A stretch of DNA of 64,000 nt from Adenophora triphylla var. japonica (lineage: Eukaryota; Streptophyta; Magnoliopsida; Asterales; Campanulaceae). Made by a program: the position numbers and the translations under genes. The DNA is taken from positions 1-64,000 of the forward strand of contig JAFEMH010001451.1 in the NCBI GenBank assembly GCA_022495995.1, given 5' to 3'. This document shows positions 45,811 through 56,660 of the stretch, piece after piece; the stretch's first letter is position 1, and every line of letters starts with the position of its first letter. The notes under the pieces are model-generated. The model was not told where the DNA came from and made no database searches. It saw nothing but the letters and a program-made list of their open reading frames with translations.

Positions 45811-46400
45811 TGCCCCCGCAAGATGGACGACCGCGTAGAAAGTCCAATCTTGGAAACCAACTCAAGAAAACGTGCGCGAGGTAGGGGTTTGGTCAGTACA
45901 TCCATCAACTGATTAGACCCATAGATGTGAGAGACGCGTAGCAGCTGAGATTGAACATGTTCCCGTACGAAATGATAGTCGAGAGCTAGGTGCTTCATCT
46001 TGGAATGGAACTTGGGATTGGCAGCGACATAAGTAGCTCCCAAGTTGTCACAATAGATGACAGGTGGGCTTGAAGTTGTAACAGCCAGTTCACGTAGCAA
46101 GTTTTGAAGCCAAAGTACTTCGGCTGTGGTGGCAGCCATTGCACGATACTCAGCCTCAGTAGAAGATCTGGCTAGTGTGCGTTGTTTGCGAGAACTCCAG
46201 GAGATGGGGTTGCGGCCAAGGTACACAACATAGCCAGTAGTGGAGATGTAGTTATCAGCGTCGCCTGCCCAGTCAGCATTAGTGAATGCATGTAGAGACG
46301 CAGAGGAGTTGCGGTGAAGTAGCAGGCTGTGAGTACTAGTTCCAACTACATATACATATACCAGTAGAAAAATGCATATACCAATAGAAAAATGCATTCC
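45811..46400 (-). pseudogene. Copia RNase H
   Basis: The frame carries LHAFTNADWAGDADNYISTT (first catalytic D), SRKQRTLARSSTEAEYRAMA (E), PPVIYCDNLGATYVA (D) and HLALDYHFVREHV, ending with HIYGSNQLMDVLTKPLPR. The domain is complete. It is fused at its start to LVYVY, the beginning of the RT YVDD region, because the segment between is deleted. Confidence 0.9.
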
Positions 46401-47100
46401 TCAGATTGTCGAAGGGTAAATAGTGAAGAGTCCGAAACGCAGTTGTGAAACCCAACAGACAAAAGGTAGGTCTAGAGTTCATTGTACCACGCACGAGGAG
46501 CTTGTTTTAAGCTATAAATGGCTTGTCGAAGCTTACAGATGTGAGTGGGATGAGTGGAACTGACAAACCCAGGAGGTTATGCCATGAATACATTGTCAGT
46601 AAGAGAGACTTGGAGAAAAGCATTGTTGATGTCGACTTGTCGAAGTGGCCAGTTATTTGTAATAGCCAGTGATAGAACAGTGCGAATGGTGGCAGGCTTG
46701 ACAACCGGGCTGAATGTCTCAGAATAGTCAAGTCCGGGGCATTGATGAAACCCTTTAGCAACCAGTCGAGCTTTGTGACGATCGATGGAGCCATCAGGTT
46801 TGTATTTGGTGCAAAAAATCCATTTGCACCCTACCAGGTTGTGAGAAGGGTCCGGTGGTACAAGATCCCAAGTGTGATTACGGGTGAGGGCATCGTACTC
46901 ATTCTGCATAGCTGCACGCCAGGCGGGAATTTTAAGGGCTTGAGCAATAGTGGTGGGATCAGAGGTGGATTGGGAAATGGAGACATGGAGGTTAAGCTTG
47001 TTTATTGGTTTGGTGATGTTGTTTTGTATCCTGGTAACAGGTCTGTGCGTGGGTAGGGATTTGGGTGAGGTTGGAGTTGGGGTGATTGAGGGAGCAGTGG
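46401..47100 (-). pseudogene. Copia RT, N-terminal half with internal deletion
   Basis: Seen: [98 protein letters not shown] and, in another frame, KLRQAIYSLKQAPRAWYNEL. The frame then jumps from LLVYV to the RNase H start, so the catalytic YVDD is only partly present and roughly 200 codons are missing. The 22-bp block atataccagtagaaaaatgc is duplicated in tandem at the junction (46357-46400). Confidence 0.87.
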
Positions 47101-48446
47101 ATGGAATGGGTTGGGGAGTTTGGGGCCGATGGTGGTGAAGTGGGCAAGGAATTTGATGTGGCCGAGGAGGGGTTAATTGGTTCAGGCGGCGGAGTTTCTG
47201 GGCATTGGGAGTGGGCGCTCCCCCCATGTGGGAGCGGACGCTCCCTGTAGGCAGAAGGGTGATGCTGAGGTTGGGTGGGCAAAGGTGTTGTGGTGTTGGA
47301 GGTGTGGTTTGAGGGTGGTTTTTGAAGGAGAACTGGGAGGGAGGTTGAGCACCATTCGGTGATGGAAGAGGACTGATTGGTGGTTGTGGTGGTGGTTGAG
47401 AAGGGAAAAATGGATTCAACAAATTTAACATGTCGGGAAACGAAGATTTTGTGAGTTTTGGGATCTAGGCAGTAGTAGGCACTCTTAGTCGGGGAGTAAC
47501 CGACAAACACACAGGGAGAGGAACGAGGTTCAAGTTTGTGTTTGGTATAGGGACAAAGCCGCGGGTAGCAGAGGAAACCAAAGCTGCGGAGTTTTTGGTA
47601 GTTAGGGGGATGGCCGAGAAGGATAAGGTGGGGTGATTTCATGTCAAGGGTTGGGGTGGGCATGCGGTTGATGAGATAGATGGCTGTGACAAAGGCGAGG
47701 GGCCAGTAGGTGAGGGACATATGTGAGTGAGTAAGCAGCGAGAGGCCAGTTTCAGCAATGTGCCGATGCCGTCTCTCCGAGTACCCATTGTGTTCTAGTG
47801 TGTGGGGAGGGGAGGTAAGATGGGTAATGCCATGGGAGACGAGAAGTGGGTGAAGCCCAATGTATTCTCCACCATTATCACTGAATATGGTGATGATGGA
47901 GCGATTGAAGTATTTTTCAACTCGAGATTTGAATTCAGAGAAGACGAATGTGGCATCATTTTTGTGTTTTAAAGGGTAAAGCCATATATATTTGGAGAAG
48001 TGATCAACGAAGATGATGTAATATTTAAACCCATCATAGGAGGTAACAGGAGACGACCACACATCACTGTATAAGACATCAAGAGGACCACTAGATTGAA
48101 TTGAATTTTCATAGAATGGTAATTTATGGCTTTTATTGCAGTCACAAGAATTACAATGAAAGCTAGAACAACTAGGAATTTGTAAATTGAAACTACTACT
48201 AAGGTGACGCAAAATAGATTGAGATGGGTGGCCTAAGCGATGATGCCACGTTGAAGCAGCGGAAGTGGATATAGAGTGAGCAGCGGGAGAGGGAGGCGTC
48301 CATTCATAGATGCCCGAGTTAGAACTGCCTTCCAGAAGGGTGGTTCCCGTGCGAAGATCCTTCACAAGAAAAGAAGACGATGAGAAGGTGACATAACAGT
48401 TATTATCAAGACAAAATTTTGAGATAGACAGAATGTTACGGGACAC
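47101..48446 (-). pseudogene. Copia integrase
   Basis: A 484-codon frame starting upstream of the zinc-binding part: TWHHRLGHPSQSILRHL with H/H and CNSCDCNKSHKLPF with the cysteines. The core has LDVLYSDVWSSPVTSYDGF (D), IITIFSDNGGEYIGLH (D) and HTLEHNGYSERRHRHIAETG (E). The C-terminal part includes HPPNYQKLRSFGFLCYPRL and [19 protein letters not shown]. It ends in a long low-complexity Pro/Thr linker that changes frame before RT. Within the linker, 47200-47250 contains the near-palindromes gggcgctcccc and gggagcggacgctccc. Confidence 0.92.
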
Positions 48447-49042
48447 AGAGGGAGCACAGAGGACATGATTAAGAGAAAATTTAGAAGTGGGAGTAAGGAG
48501 AGAGGTGGAACCAGTGTGAGTGATTGGGAGGCCGGAACCATCACCAATAAGAAGCTCATCAGTCCCATCATACGGAGAGTGAAGGGCTAGGTTGTTGAGG
48601 TCGTTGGTTACATGTTGAGTGGCTCCACTATCAAAGAGCCAAGGTTTCGGTTGGTGGGTGGCGGTGTGAGCACTGGGCTGGTGGAGTGGACGATTGGGGT
48701 TGGGTCGTTTGGGAGGGGGAGGGAATTGAGCATTATGGTAGACTTGGCGAAAATCATGACATTGGGACAGAAAGTGACCGTCACGCCGGCACCATTGGCA
48801 TGGCCTTTGTAGGGTTGTGGTGAGGAGTTGTTGCGAGGGTTGAAGTTGGGAGAGGAGTTTGGTTGGTTGTTGGATGAGCGTGGTTGGTTTTTGGTGGTAT
48901 AGTTGACAACCGCAGGAAAGGTAGGTGGGTTTTTGGGTTTATTTTTGAGGGTAACTCACGGTTGATTAGCTTTTCATGGAGCTCATCAAACGTGATCGGG
49001 TCACGATTCTGAACACCAGAGATAACATTGTCATAGTCGGGG
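48447..49042 (-). pseudogene. Copia protease and C-terminal Gag
   Basis: The protease is readable as PWLFDSGATQHVTNDLNN (D-S-G) near 48640-48590, followed by DELLIGDGSGLPITHTGS. Upstream on the minus strand lies the Gag tail (HPDYDNVISGVQNRDPITFD, ELHEKLINRE) and a zinc-finger-like stretch near 48790-48740 (CQWCRR-type residues, imperfect). Frames change between these parts. Gag is cut at 49042 by Athila element 2 and resumes at 55994. Confidence 0.83.
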
Positions 49043-50427
49043 TGATGAGTGAGTTTTACACTCATCCATTGACTACTTTATGAACTTATTATTTGCTTAA
49101 TCCTTGAGTTTTGTGTGATCTAATAGTTGTTTTTAGTGTTTTTTAGTTTCAGTGGTTCAAGTGAATAGTTGAGGAAATTGGAAGCATTTCCTGAATTAAT
49201 CAAGGATCAAAAAGGCGATGTTGCAAATCTGGGACGGACTGAATTCGAATGGGTATTAATAACCATGGGCCACGGAAATGAAGAGAACTGGCAAGGTGCA
49301 AAGCAAGGTGAAGGAAAGAATGGGCCATTGCAAGGATGGGCTCAAAGACTGCAGTTGGGCCAGAGAAGGGAGCTGGGCCGAAGGCAAGGAAGGAAAATGG
49401 CCACATGTTTCTGGTGATGTGGGCGGCCGCACATAAGAAGTGTTTTGAAGACCAAATCTTTCTGTCGACTTGGGCGACCGCTCAAGGGGGATGTGGGCGA
49501 CCGCCCACGAGGCGTTTTGCAGACGGATCAGGCCGGATTGGAGCTGATGTGGAGTAATTTGGGATAATTAATTGTGGCTGTTAGGTTTTTATAACTTATG
49601 GAATTAACAGCAGCTGGGGGTTTTTTAAGGAGAGGACAATTACTATTTTATATTATTGTTTTTTTAGAGACCTTTTCATCATCTTTTCCATAGCTTCTTC
49701 TTCTTCTTCAATTTCTTGGGTGTTCTTGATTTTCATGGATAGCTAACCTCTTTGTTCTTGGAATTGGAGGTAACAATTATGTTTTGAGTTTTATTTTTCA
49801 TCTTTATCATTGTACTACTTGGGATTATCAAGTTGCTTTTAATTGAATTTTAGAATATTTATCTTGATCACATATTTGTTCTTGAATAATTTGGAATTTC
49901 AATTGTGAACCGCCAAATTCACAATTGAAATTAGACTTGACTTGATAGTAACAATTTGTTGAATCCCCGCCAAAGGATTCATAAGAATTGTGGTTTTTCT
50001 TGTATTGTTCTTAAGTTCCAAATGGGTTCCTAATTAATCTATGAACGGGCCAAGGGAATAGATTAATTGGGAACACTTGATTGCAAATCACCCGCTGAAG
50101 TGTCCCAATCATAATTTCGTAAGAACAAAACCCCAAGTATACTTTGATTGATGAATTGTGAAACTTGAGCATAATTGTGAAGCCAATTCCGGGAATTTTC
50201 TCCGTAATATTGAAACTTCATTTTATAACAATTCTAGTTAATTTTGCTAAAGCTTTATTTTGCTCGAAACCAACAAATTCTATCACTTTATAAAAATCTT
50301 TTTCATAGCAATAATTTTTCACACTTTAAATACGTGTCTCGGTGGTTCGACCCTACTTACCCTATCTACAAATTAATTGTAGGTAGTTTCAGTTGGAAAT
50401 TTTCTTTTGACGTTTCGACGCTCGTCT
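49043..50427 (+). mobile_element. 5' LTR of Athila element 2
   Basis: Starts TGATGAGTGAGTTTTACAC and ends GACGCTCGTCT (A to T change at the terminal CA). It contains the palindromic motifs gtgggcggccgcacat, cgaccgctc and gtgggcgaccgcccac at 49421-49511, and a short inverted block gaaatttcaattgtgaac / ttcacaattgaaatt near 49885-49932. Confidence 0.93.
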
Positions 50428-50432
50428 AAATT

Positions 50433-50450
50433 TGGCGCCGTTGCCGGGGA
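50433..50450 (+). other. Primer binding site of Athila element 2
   Basis: TGGCGCCGTTGCCGGGGA, the Athila-type site, five bases after the LTR end. Integrase sequence starts directly after it. Confidence 0.9.
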
Positions 50451-50865
50451 GTTAGAGCACAAAGCATTTTGGGCAATCAAGGAGTTGAATATGGATTTGA
50501 AACTAGCCGGTGAACAAAGATTACTTCATTTGAATGAGCTTGAGGAACATCGGTTGGAAGCGTATGAGAACTCCCGGTTGTATAAGGAGAGAACCAAATT
50601 GTACCATGACCGGAAAATTGTGCACAAGGAACTTATTCCGGGAAGCAAGGTGCTACTGTTTAATTCAAGGTTGAAGCTTTTCCCGGGAAAGTTACGTTCT
50701 CGTTGGAGTGGTCCGTTTGAGGTGGAGAATGTGTATTCTCATGGAGCCGTGGAGTTAGTGAATCCGGTTACTAAGAACAAGTTCAAAGTTAATGGACAAC
50801 GGGTGAAGCCGTATTTTGATGGAGTTTCAAGGGATGTTGAATGGGTCGAGTTGAAGGATCCATAA
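50451..50865 (+). pseudogene. Integrase C-terminal remnant of Athila element 2
   Basis: From [20 protein letters not shown] the frame matches the end of an Athila integrase: [60 protein letters not shown], ending at 50865. The catalytic core is absent. The first integrase codons overlap the PBS text (GGGGAG), so the deletion runs from the PBS to within integrase. About 50 bp downstream stands cttgggaggcaacccaa, a mark of the post-integrase region in this lineage. Confidence 0.9.
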
Positions 50866-51295
50866 TTTGTGAGAAGGTCATTCCGTCGAGCTAACGACGT
50901 TAAACAAAAGCGCTACTTGGGAGGCAACCCAAGGTAAGTAGTTAATTCGTAGTGCTCTTAAAGTTAATTTTTCCTTTGTTTTCATCACTTTGAGGACAAA
51001 GTAATCATTAAGTTTGGGGGTGTAGAGTTTTCATTTCATTTTCATTTCATAGTTTGTTTTTGGTTGCTTTTCATATATATATAAAAAAAAAATTGTTTTT
51101 CTTGCATTTCGGGAACGTGTCGAACTACGGTGACCTGAGCCTATTTTTGTTGGGTAGTCCGCCCACATTAATGGGAACGTAGGCAGCGAAAGTGCGATCA
51201 AAATATGGGTCGAATTTTAATGTATCAATAGATATTACGCTTGGTATTTGTTTTTGTGGTGATGTGCAGATTATGAGCCAACCAGAAATCTCTCT

Positions 51296-51640
51296 ATGCT
51301 GTTGGGCGACCGCCTATGGTCATTTGGGCGACTGCCCATGGTTGATTTGAAAAGATTGTGGAGCTGCTGCAAGGGTGAGCGGCCGCCCATGATGTTAAGG
51401 GCGACAGCCCATAGCTGATTAAAAAAAGGGAAAAAATTGCTGTTAGGGTGAGCGGCCACCCAGGATTGGATAAGCGACCGCCCATGTTTGATTGGTAAAA
51501 TGGTTGAAGTTTCTGGGCACGTGAGCGGCCGCCCAAGGATTTGTGTGCGACCGCCCATATTGAAAATTTCAAATGTTGCAATCTGCTGGACATGTGAGCG
51601 GCCGCCCAGGAGGGGGTAAGCGACCGCCCACCAGGAAAAT
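51296..51640. repeat. Cluster of GC-rich near-palindromes (gcgaccgcccat / gcggccgccca)
   Basis: The motif tgggcgaccgcccat or gagcggccgccca occurs about ten times at spacings of roughly 25-40 bp: near 51303, 51325, 51380, 51401, 51450, 51470, 51521, 51545, 51596 and 51620. The same motif appears in both LTRs of this element. The intervening sequence varies (gttgatttgaaaag, tgattggtaaaatgg). The core has dyad symmetry and CpGs in an AT-rich setting. Confidence 0.85.
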
Positions 51641-52133
51641 CAGGCGTTACAAATTGGAAGCCCTAGGCCGCCGCTCCCTCACTTCTCTTTCTTTCTTTCA
51701 AATTCCAATTATCTCTCTTTCTCTCTCTACAAGACCCGGCTCTCTCTCCTCTTCTCTCTAAAAATTCTTCTTCCAAACACTCAAATCCTCCATCATTTCT
51801 CCCTAAATTGTTCTTCCTCACCATACTCAACACCCCTAAGCCAAGATTTAAACCCCTTTCCACCATTGTTGGCCAAGAATTTTGAAGAGATTTGAAAAAC
51901 ATTGCAAAGGGTTCAAGGTTACAAAGGTTGAATTGTGAAGCCAAAGGTGAAAGCTTAGTGGGGGAATCAGTGTTCAAGGTGTGAGGTCTTGCTTCTCCGA
52001 CCATCTTCAATTACTCCGGCCAGATTCCGGCCATCTCCGGTGACTTTTTCGGCGAACTTTCCGGCAAGTAAGATTTCTTCCTCCTTCTTTAGTGCCCTCT
52101 CTGTGGAAGTATTCGTGGGTGGTTAAGTCAAAA

Positions 52134-53184
52134 ATGTCTAGGCAAAAGAATGTCCCGGAACCGGTTGTTGAATTTGATGAAACTAAGTTTGTGGGTGGTA
52201 AAGCAAAGTTATTTTTTGATAGATATGCAAACAAAGGGTTCTCAGTGGAAAATGAGTTTAAGCCGGATGAACTTGGGTTAGATGATATTTTTGCAAGGTA
52301 TGGATGGGGAAATTTAGCAAGTCGTCCAACTAATAGAGGTTCGACAGTGTTGGTGAGGGAGTTTTATGCCAATGCATATGAGAAAGGGGAGGGTAGGAAG
52401 TGTTCAAAAGTGAGAGGCAAGAATGTTTGGTATAATGGGGAAGATATTAACTCTTATTATGGGATGGAGTCGCCTGGGTTTGAGAACAGTGCTTGTGATT
52501 ATTACTCTAGTGCAAAAATCATGGAGAATAATGTGGCGGGGAACCTTGACAGGTTGGCGCCTTATTTTGTAGACATTGATTTGGCATTATTGAGAAATGG
52601 TAATGTGAAGAAGGCGAGAGATATGGATTTGAGGATGCGTGCTTTGCACAGATTTATTTGTGAGCGTATCATGCCTACTTCGCATTACAATGATGTGCAT
52701 TGGAGGAGAGCGCTGTTGATGACCGTGGTGTTGTCAGGTCAACGTTTCAATACGGGACTGGCGATGTTTATGGAGATAGTGAACACGTATAAGACTATTG
52801 GGCGGTGCAACTTTAATTTTCCTCTATTGATATCTGGGTTGATTGATAAGGCGGGAGTGAATCTTACTCGTCCGCGTATTGTGAGGGATATTGTGTCAAT
52901 AGGGACGACTGTGAGTAAGAGGTCCCTCACAATAAAGGGGCATGCCCAGTTGCAGCATGGAGAAGGTTCTTCGAGAGGAGTTAGAGAGAGAGAGATGTAG
53001 ATGAGGATATGGAGGAACAGCAGTTCACTCCGAGTGAGGCTGCTTATTATGTGGCGGGTCAGGTGGATGCATTGTCAGAGGAGATTGGGCAGCTTCGAGG
53101 GCAGTTTGGTTTGATGGATCAACGATTAGCGGGTATGGAGGAGAATCAGAGGCAAATACAATCTATCGTGATCCTGAACAGTTG
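52134..53184 (+). pseudogene. Post-pol ORF of Athila element 2 (putative plant transposon protein domain)
   Basis: From ATG 52134 (MSRQKNVPEPVVEFDE) the frame runs to a stop at 53000. It contains VGGKAKLFFDRYANKGFSVE, WYNGEDINSYYGM, RMRALHRFICERIMPTSHYN, RRALLMTVVLSGQRFNTGLA and CNFNFPLLISGLIDKAGVN, a pattern like the putative plant transposon protein domain (PF20167-type) found in Athila and similar elements. In the env position, no transmembrane segment is visible. At a GAGAGAGAG run (52985-52994) the frame slips: another frame continues as MEEQQFTPSEAAYYVAGQVD and DQRLAGMEENQRQIQSIV, a coiled coil, to about 53184. A dinucleotide indel there explains the break. Confidence 0.75.
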
Positions 53185-53451
53185 AGAGGATGGTCTTCTT
53201 GGCAAGTGCATGAGCAGCAAAGAATAACAGAATAAAGAAGAAGCAAAGATTACAAAGACGGATCGAGCGGTAGTGGCTCAGTTGATCCGTGGGACCAATT
53301 TCGGAGGTGATTTTTGGTTGGAGGTACCCCTATTCCTTACTTTATTTTGTTGCATTAGGGACAATGCATGATTTAAGTTTGGGGGTGTGGGGTACTTGAC
53401 TGTTTGTGTTTGCTTAATTCACCATGTTAGTTAGGATTTATTGCTTTTGTA

Positions 53452-53454
<3 letters not shown>

Positions 53455-53493
<39 letters not shown>
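53455..53493 (+). repeat. Poly(A) run of 39
   Basis: 39 consecutive A within the Athila 2 interior, followed by gagagagatgataatt. A second A-rich tract lies at 53857-53892. Region 53185-54585 is otherwise without a gene; two G-rich stretches like aagtttgggggtgt occur (near 53378 and 54182). Confidence 0.95.
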
Positions 53494-53496
<3 letters not shown>

Positions 53497-54585
53497 AGAT
53501 GATAATTAGCTATGTCTTTAACATTTTTGATGTTCCCCTTAATTGCATGAGATTTGTTGTGACCGCTAATGAGGATAATTGGGTTTGATAATTTGTATAT
53601 GCAAGTTGGTATATTTTTGTTTAATTGTGGTACATTACTTAAGAGTTATGATTGTGTCATAAATCTCTTAGTTGTAATTATTCTTGGAAATATGCTCTTT
53701 GTTGATAATTTTGATCCATTTTTTTTTATAAAGTTTATAGTACACTATCATCTTTTGAGTTAGTGAATTTGTTTATCAAATAGCAACATTAGGCACTTCA
53801 TAATATGAGTATTCCTTTGATGTGAATAGAATTTGACCCCCCTTGTTAGCTTGAGAAAAAAAGAAAAAAAAAGAAAAAAAAAAAAAAAAAAGAAGGGGAA
53901 ATGAGAGCAATGGTAATTCAATTTATACTCGGTGAAACCTCCAGACGCGTAGATTAATTGGTTAGGGATTATTCTAGCTTAACCAGATTTCTGGGTATGC
54001 AGTAGCGTTATGGAGGAAGAGCTTTACCGCCGTGATGGTCCGTACCAAGCTCGATACCGAAGTGGCTAACTCTCAAAACCTTTAAATAAATCTCTACCTA
54101 GTATTAGGGGCATGGAGTTCGCTGCTACAATGTTCCCTACTTGAACGGTAGAAGATTTTAAAATGTGCTTAAAGAATCAAGTTTGGGGGGGTTGTAAGCG
54201 GTTCATGGGGATATTCGTGCTTTATGTTTTATGTTTAAAAAGTGTTGTTGTTTGATAAATAAAGTCAATAAAATAAAAGATGGTTGGTGTACTTAGCTTT
54301 ATAAATATGGATCTTGGTTGTGAGTAAAGAGAGAGATGATAATGCATAAAGAGATTTATGGTGTAATTATAATGGTTAAGTAAAATACTACAATTAATGG
54401 AAAATATATTGATACTTGCATACTGGAAGATGTTATCCTGCGGTTGATTGTAATGTGTGAATTGTGCAATTGTGGAACATGCAAGAATGGAGGAACATAG
54501 TTGATTATTTGGTAGAGTAGTTTGTTTTTAGTTTTGTATTGTTTACAGTTTATTTTGGTGTTTGCTCGAGGACTAGCAAATGTTT

Positions 54586-54600
54586 AAGTTTGGGGGTATT
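54586..54600 (+). other. Polypurine tract of Athila element 2
   Basis: AAGTTTGGGGGTATT directly precedes the 3' LTR start TGATGAG at 54601. Confidence 0.85.
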
Positions 54601-55988
54601 TGATGAGTGAGTTTTACACTCATCCATTGACTACTTTATGAACTTATTATTTGCTTAATCCTTGAGTTTTGTGTGTTCTAATAGTTGTTTTTAGTGTTTT
54701 TTAGTTTCAGTGGTTCAAGTGAATAGTTGAGGAAATTGGAAGCATTTCGTGAATTAATAAAGGATCAAAAAGGCGATGTTGCAAATCTGGGACGGACTGA
54801 ATTCGAATGGGTATTAATAACCATGGGCCACGGAAATGAAGAGAACTGGCAAGGTGCAAAGCAAGGTGAAGGAAAGAATGGGCCATTGCAAGGATGGGCT
54901 CAAAGACTGCAGTTGGGCCAGAGAAGGGAGCTGGGCCGAAGGCAAGGAAGGAAAATGGCCACATGTTTCTGGTGATGTGGGCGGCCGCACATAAGAAGTG
55001 TTTTGAAGACCAAATCTTTCTGTCGACTTGGGCGACCGCTCAAGGGGGATGTGGGCGACCGCCCACGAGGCGTTTTGCAGACGGATCAGGCCGGATTGGA
55101 GCTGATGTGGAGTAATTTGGGATAATTAATTGTGGCTGTTAGGTTTTTATAACTTAAGGAATTAACAGCAGCTGGGGGTTTTTTAAGGAGAGGACAATTA
55201 CTATTTTATATTATTGTTTTTTTAGAGACCTTTTCATCATCTTTTCCATAGCTTCTTCTTCTTCTTCTTTAATTTCTTGGGAGTTCTTGATTTTCATGGA
55301 TAGCTAACCTCTTTGTTCTTGGAATTGGAGGTAACAATTATGTTTTGAGTTTTATTTTTCATCTTTATCATTGTACTACTTGGGATTATCAAGTTGCTTT
55401 TAATTGAATTTTAGAATATTTATCTTGATCACATATTTGTTCTTGAATAATTTGGAATTTCAATTGTGAACCGCCAAATTCACAATTGAAATTAGACTTG
55501 ACTTGATAGTAACAATTTGTTGAATCCCCGCCAAAGGATTCATAAGAATTGTGGTTTTTCTTGTATTGTTCTTAAGTTCCAAATGGGTTCCTAATTAATC
55601 TATGAACGGGCCAAGGGAATAGATTAATTGGGAACACTTGATTGCAAATCACCCGCCGAAGTGTCCCAATCATAATTTCGTAAGAACAAAACCCCAAGTA
55701 TACTTTGATTGATGAATTGTGAAACTTGAGCATAATTGTGAAGCCAATTCCGGGAATTTTCTCCGTAATATTGAAACTTCATTTTATAACAATTCTAGTT
55801 AATTTTGCTTAAGCTTTATTTTGCTCGAAACCAACAAATTCTATCACTTTATAAAAATCTTTTTCATAGCAATAATTTTTCACACTTTAAATACGTGTCT
55901 CGGTGGTTCGACCCTACTTACCCTATCTACAAATTAATTGTAGGTAGTTTGAGTTGGAAATTTTCTTTTGACGTTTCGACGCTCGTCA
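54601..55988 (+). mobile_element. 3' LTR of Athila element 2
   Basis: Starts TGATGAGTGAG and ends GACGCTCGTCA, followed by CGGGG. Nearly identical to 49043-50427. Confidence 0.94.
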
Positions 55989-55993
55989 CGGGG

Positions 55994-56619
55994 TCATTTA
56001 TTTGGTCGAGGATTTTGTAAATTAGGTCGTCGGGGTCAATGGGGCGGCCTAGGGAGGTTAATTGGGCGGCACAGGTTTGGATGTCTTGCATGTATTCAGT
56101 TATGGTTCGGGTGCCCTTCGTGATATTGCGAAGGTGGTCTTTTATTTGTTTAATGTGGCCTTTGGAGGGATTGGCAAATGTTTTCGCTAGGGTGTTCCAT
56201 GCGGCTAGGGTAGTGGGACAGAGGGATATAAGAGGAACAAGGGATGGTGATAGGGAACCGGCTAGAGCACCTAGGAGTAGTTTGTCTTGGCGATACCAGG
56301 TTTTATAGGAGGGGTTGGGCACGGGCTGTGGTGGAGGAGGAGGCGCTGGTGGGTCATTGTCAGGCGCTGGTGGGTCATTGGCAGTGGCAGTAGGCGCGGC
56401 AATAAAGGGGTTAATGGTTTCAGGAGGCATTGTGTGGTTGTTGTCAATGAAGTGATGGAGGTCCAAGCCTATGAGGGTGGCTTCGATCTGAAGTTTCCAA
56501 GCTATGTAATTTGTATTGGTGAGTTTGAGGACATGGGTGAGGGAGACGACTATGAGAGGTTGTGTGGGTTCGGCTAGGTTGGGAATGAGGGTGAGATCGG
56601 TGGTGGTTGGCGGCGGCAG
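55994..56619 (-). pseudogene. Copia Gag, N-terminal part
   Basis: The minus-strand frame is open from a CTG at 56619-56617 to the Athila insertion: VVSLTHVLKLTNTNYIAWKL, EATLIGLDLHHFIDNNH, a Pro-rich loop, YKTWYRQDKLLLGALAGSLS, NTLAKTFANPSKGHIKQIKD and GTRTITEYMQDIQTCAAQL. This is a copia Gag (UBN2 type). No ATG precedes it in frame; the CTG stands where Met is expected, about 30 bp after the PBS. It continues at 49037 on the left of Athila 2. Confidence 0.88.
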
Positions 56620-56648
56620 CTAGAAGAGTTTAGGGTTTTTGATCGTTT

Positions 56649-56660
56649 GCTCTGATACCA
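56649..56660 (-). other. Primer binding site of the copia element (tRNA-iMet)
   Basis: The minus strand reads TGGTATCAGAGC directly after the LTR end at 56661. Confidence 0.92.

Larger units (their letters stand above)
49043..55988 (+). mobile_element. Athila-type element 2, internally deleted, TSD CGGGG
   Basis: LTRs at 49043-50427 and 54601-55988 (about 1.39 kb) differ at about ten positions plus a 3-bp indel by eye, so the insertion is recent. CGGGG flanks both sides (49038-49042, 55989-55993). The interior keeps the PBS, the integrase C-terminus, the post-pol region with one extra ORF, and the purine tract; gag, protease, RT and RNase H are gone. It needs helper proteins to move. It lies inside the gag of the copia element. 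Confidence 0.94.

Noticed and set aside
46742..47362. Plus-strand frames opposite the copia linker
   Set aside because: They are mirror readings of the Pro/Thr-rich linker between integrase and RT and have no domain.
52134..53184. An env gene
   Set aside because: It is in the env position, but no transmembrane segment or signal peptide is visible and the motifs fit a putative plant transposon protein domain.
49043..55988. The repeated blocks at 49.2-50.4 kb and 54.7-56.0 kb as a segmental gene duplication
   Set aside because: They are the two LTRs of one Athila element, flanked by a 5-bp duplication and holding a PBS and purine tract inside.
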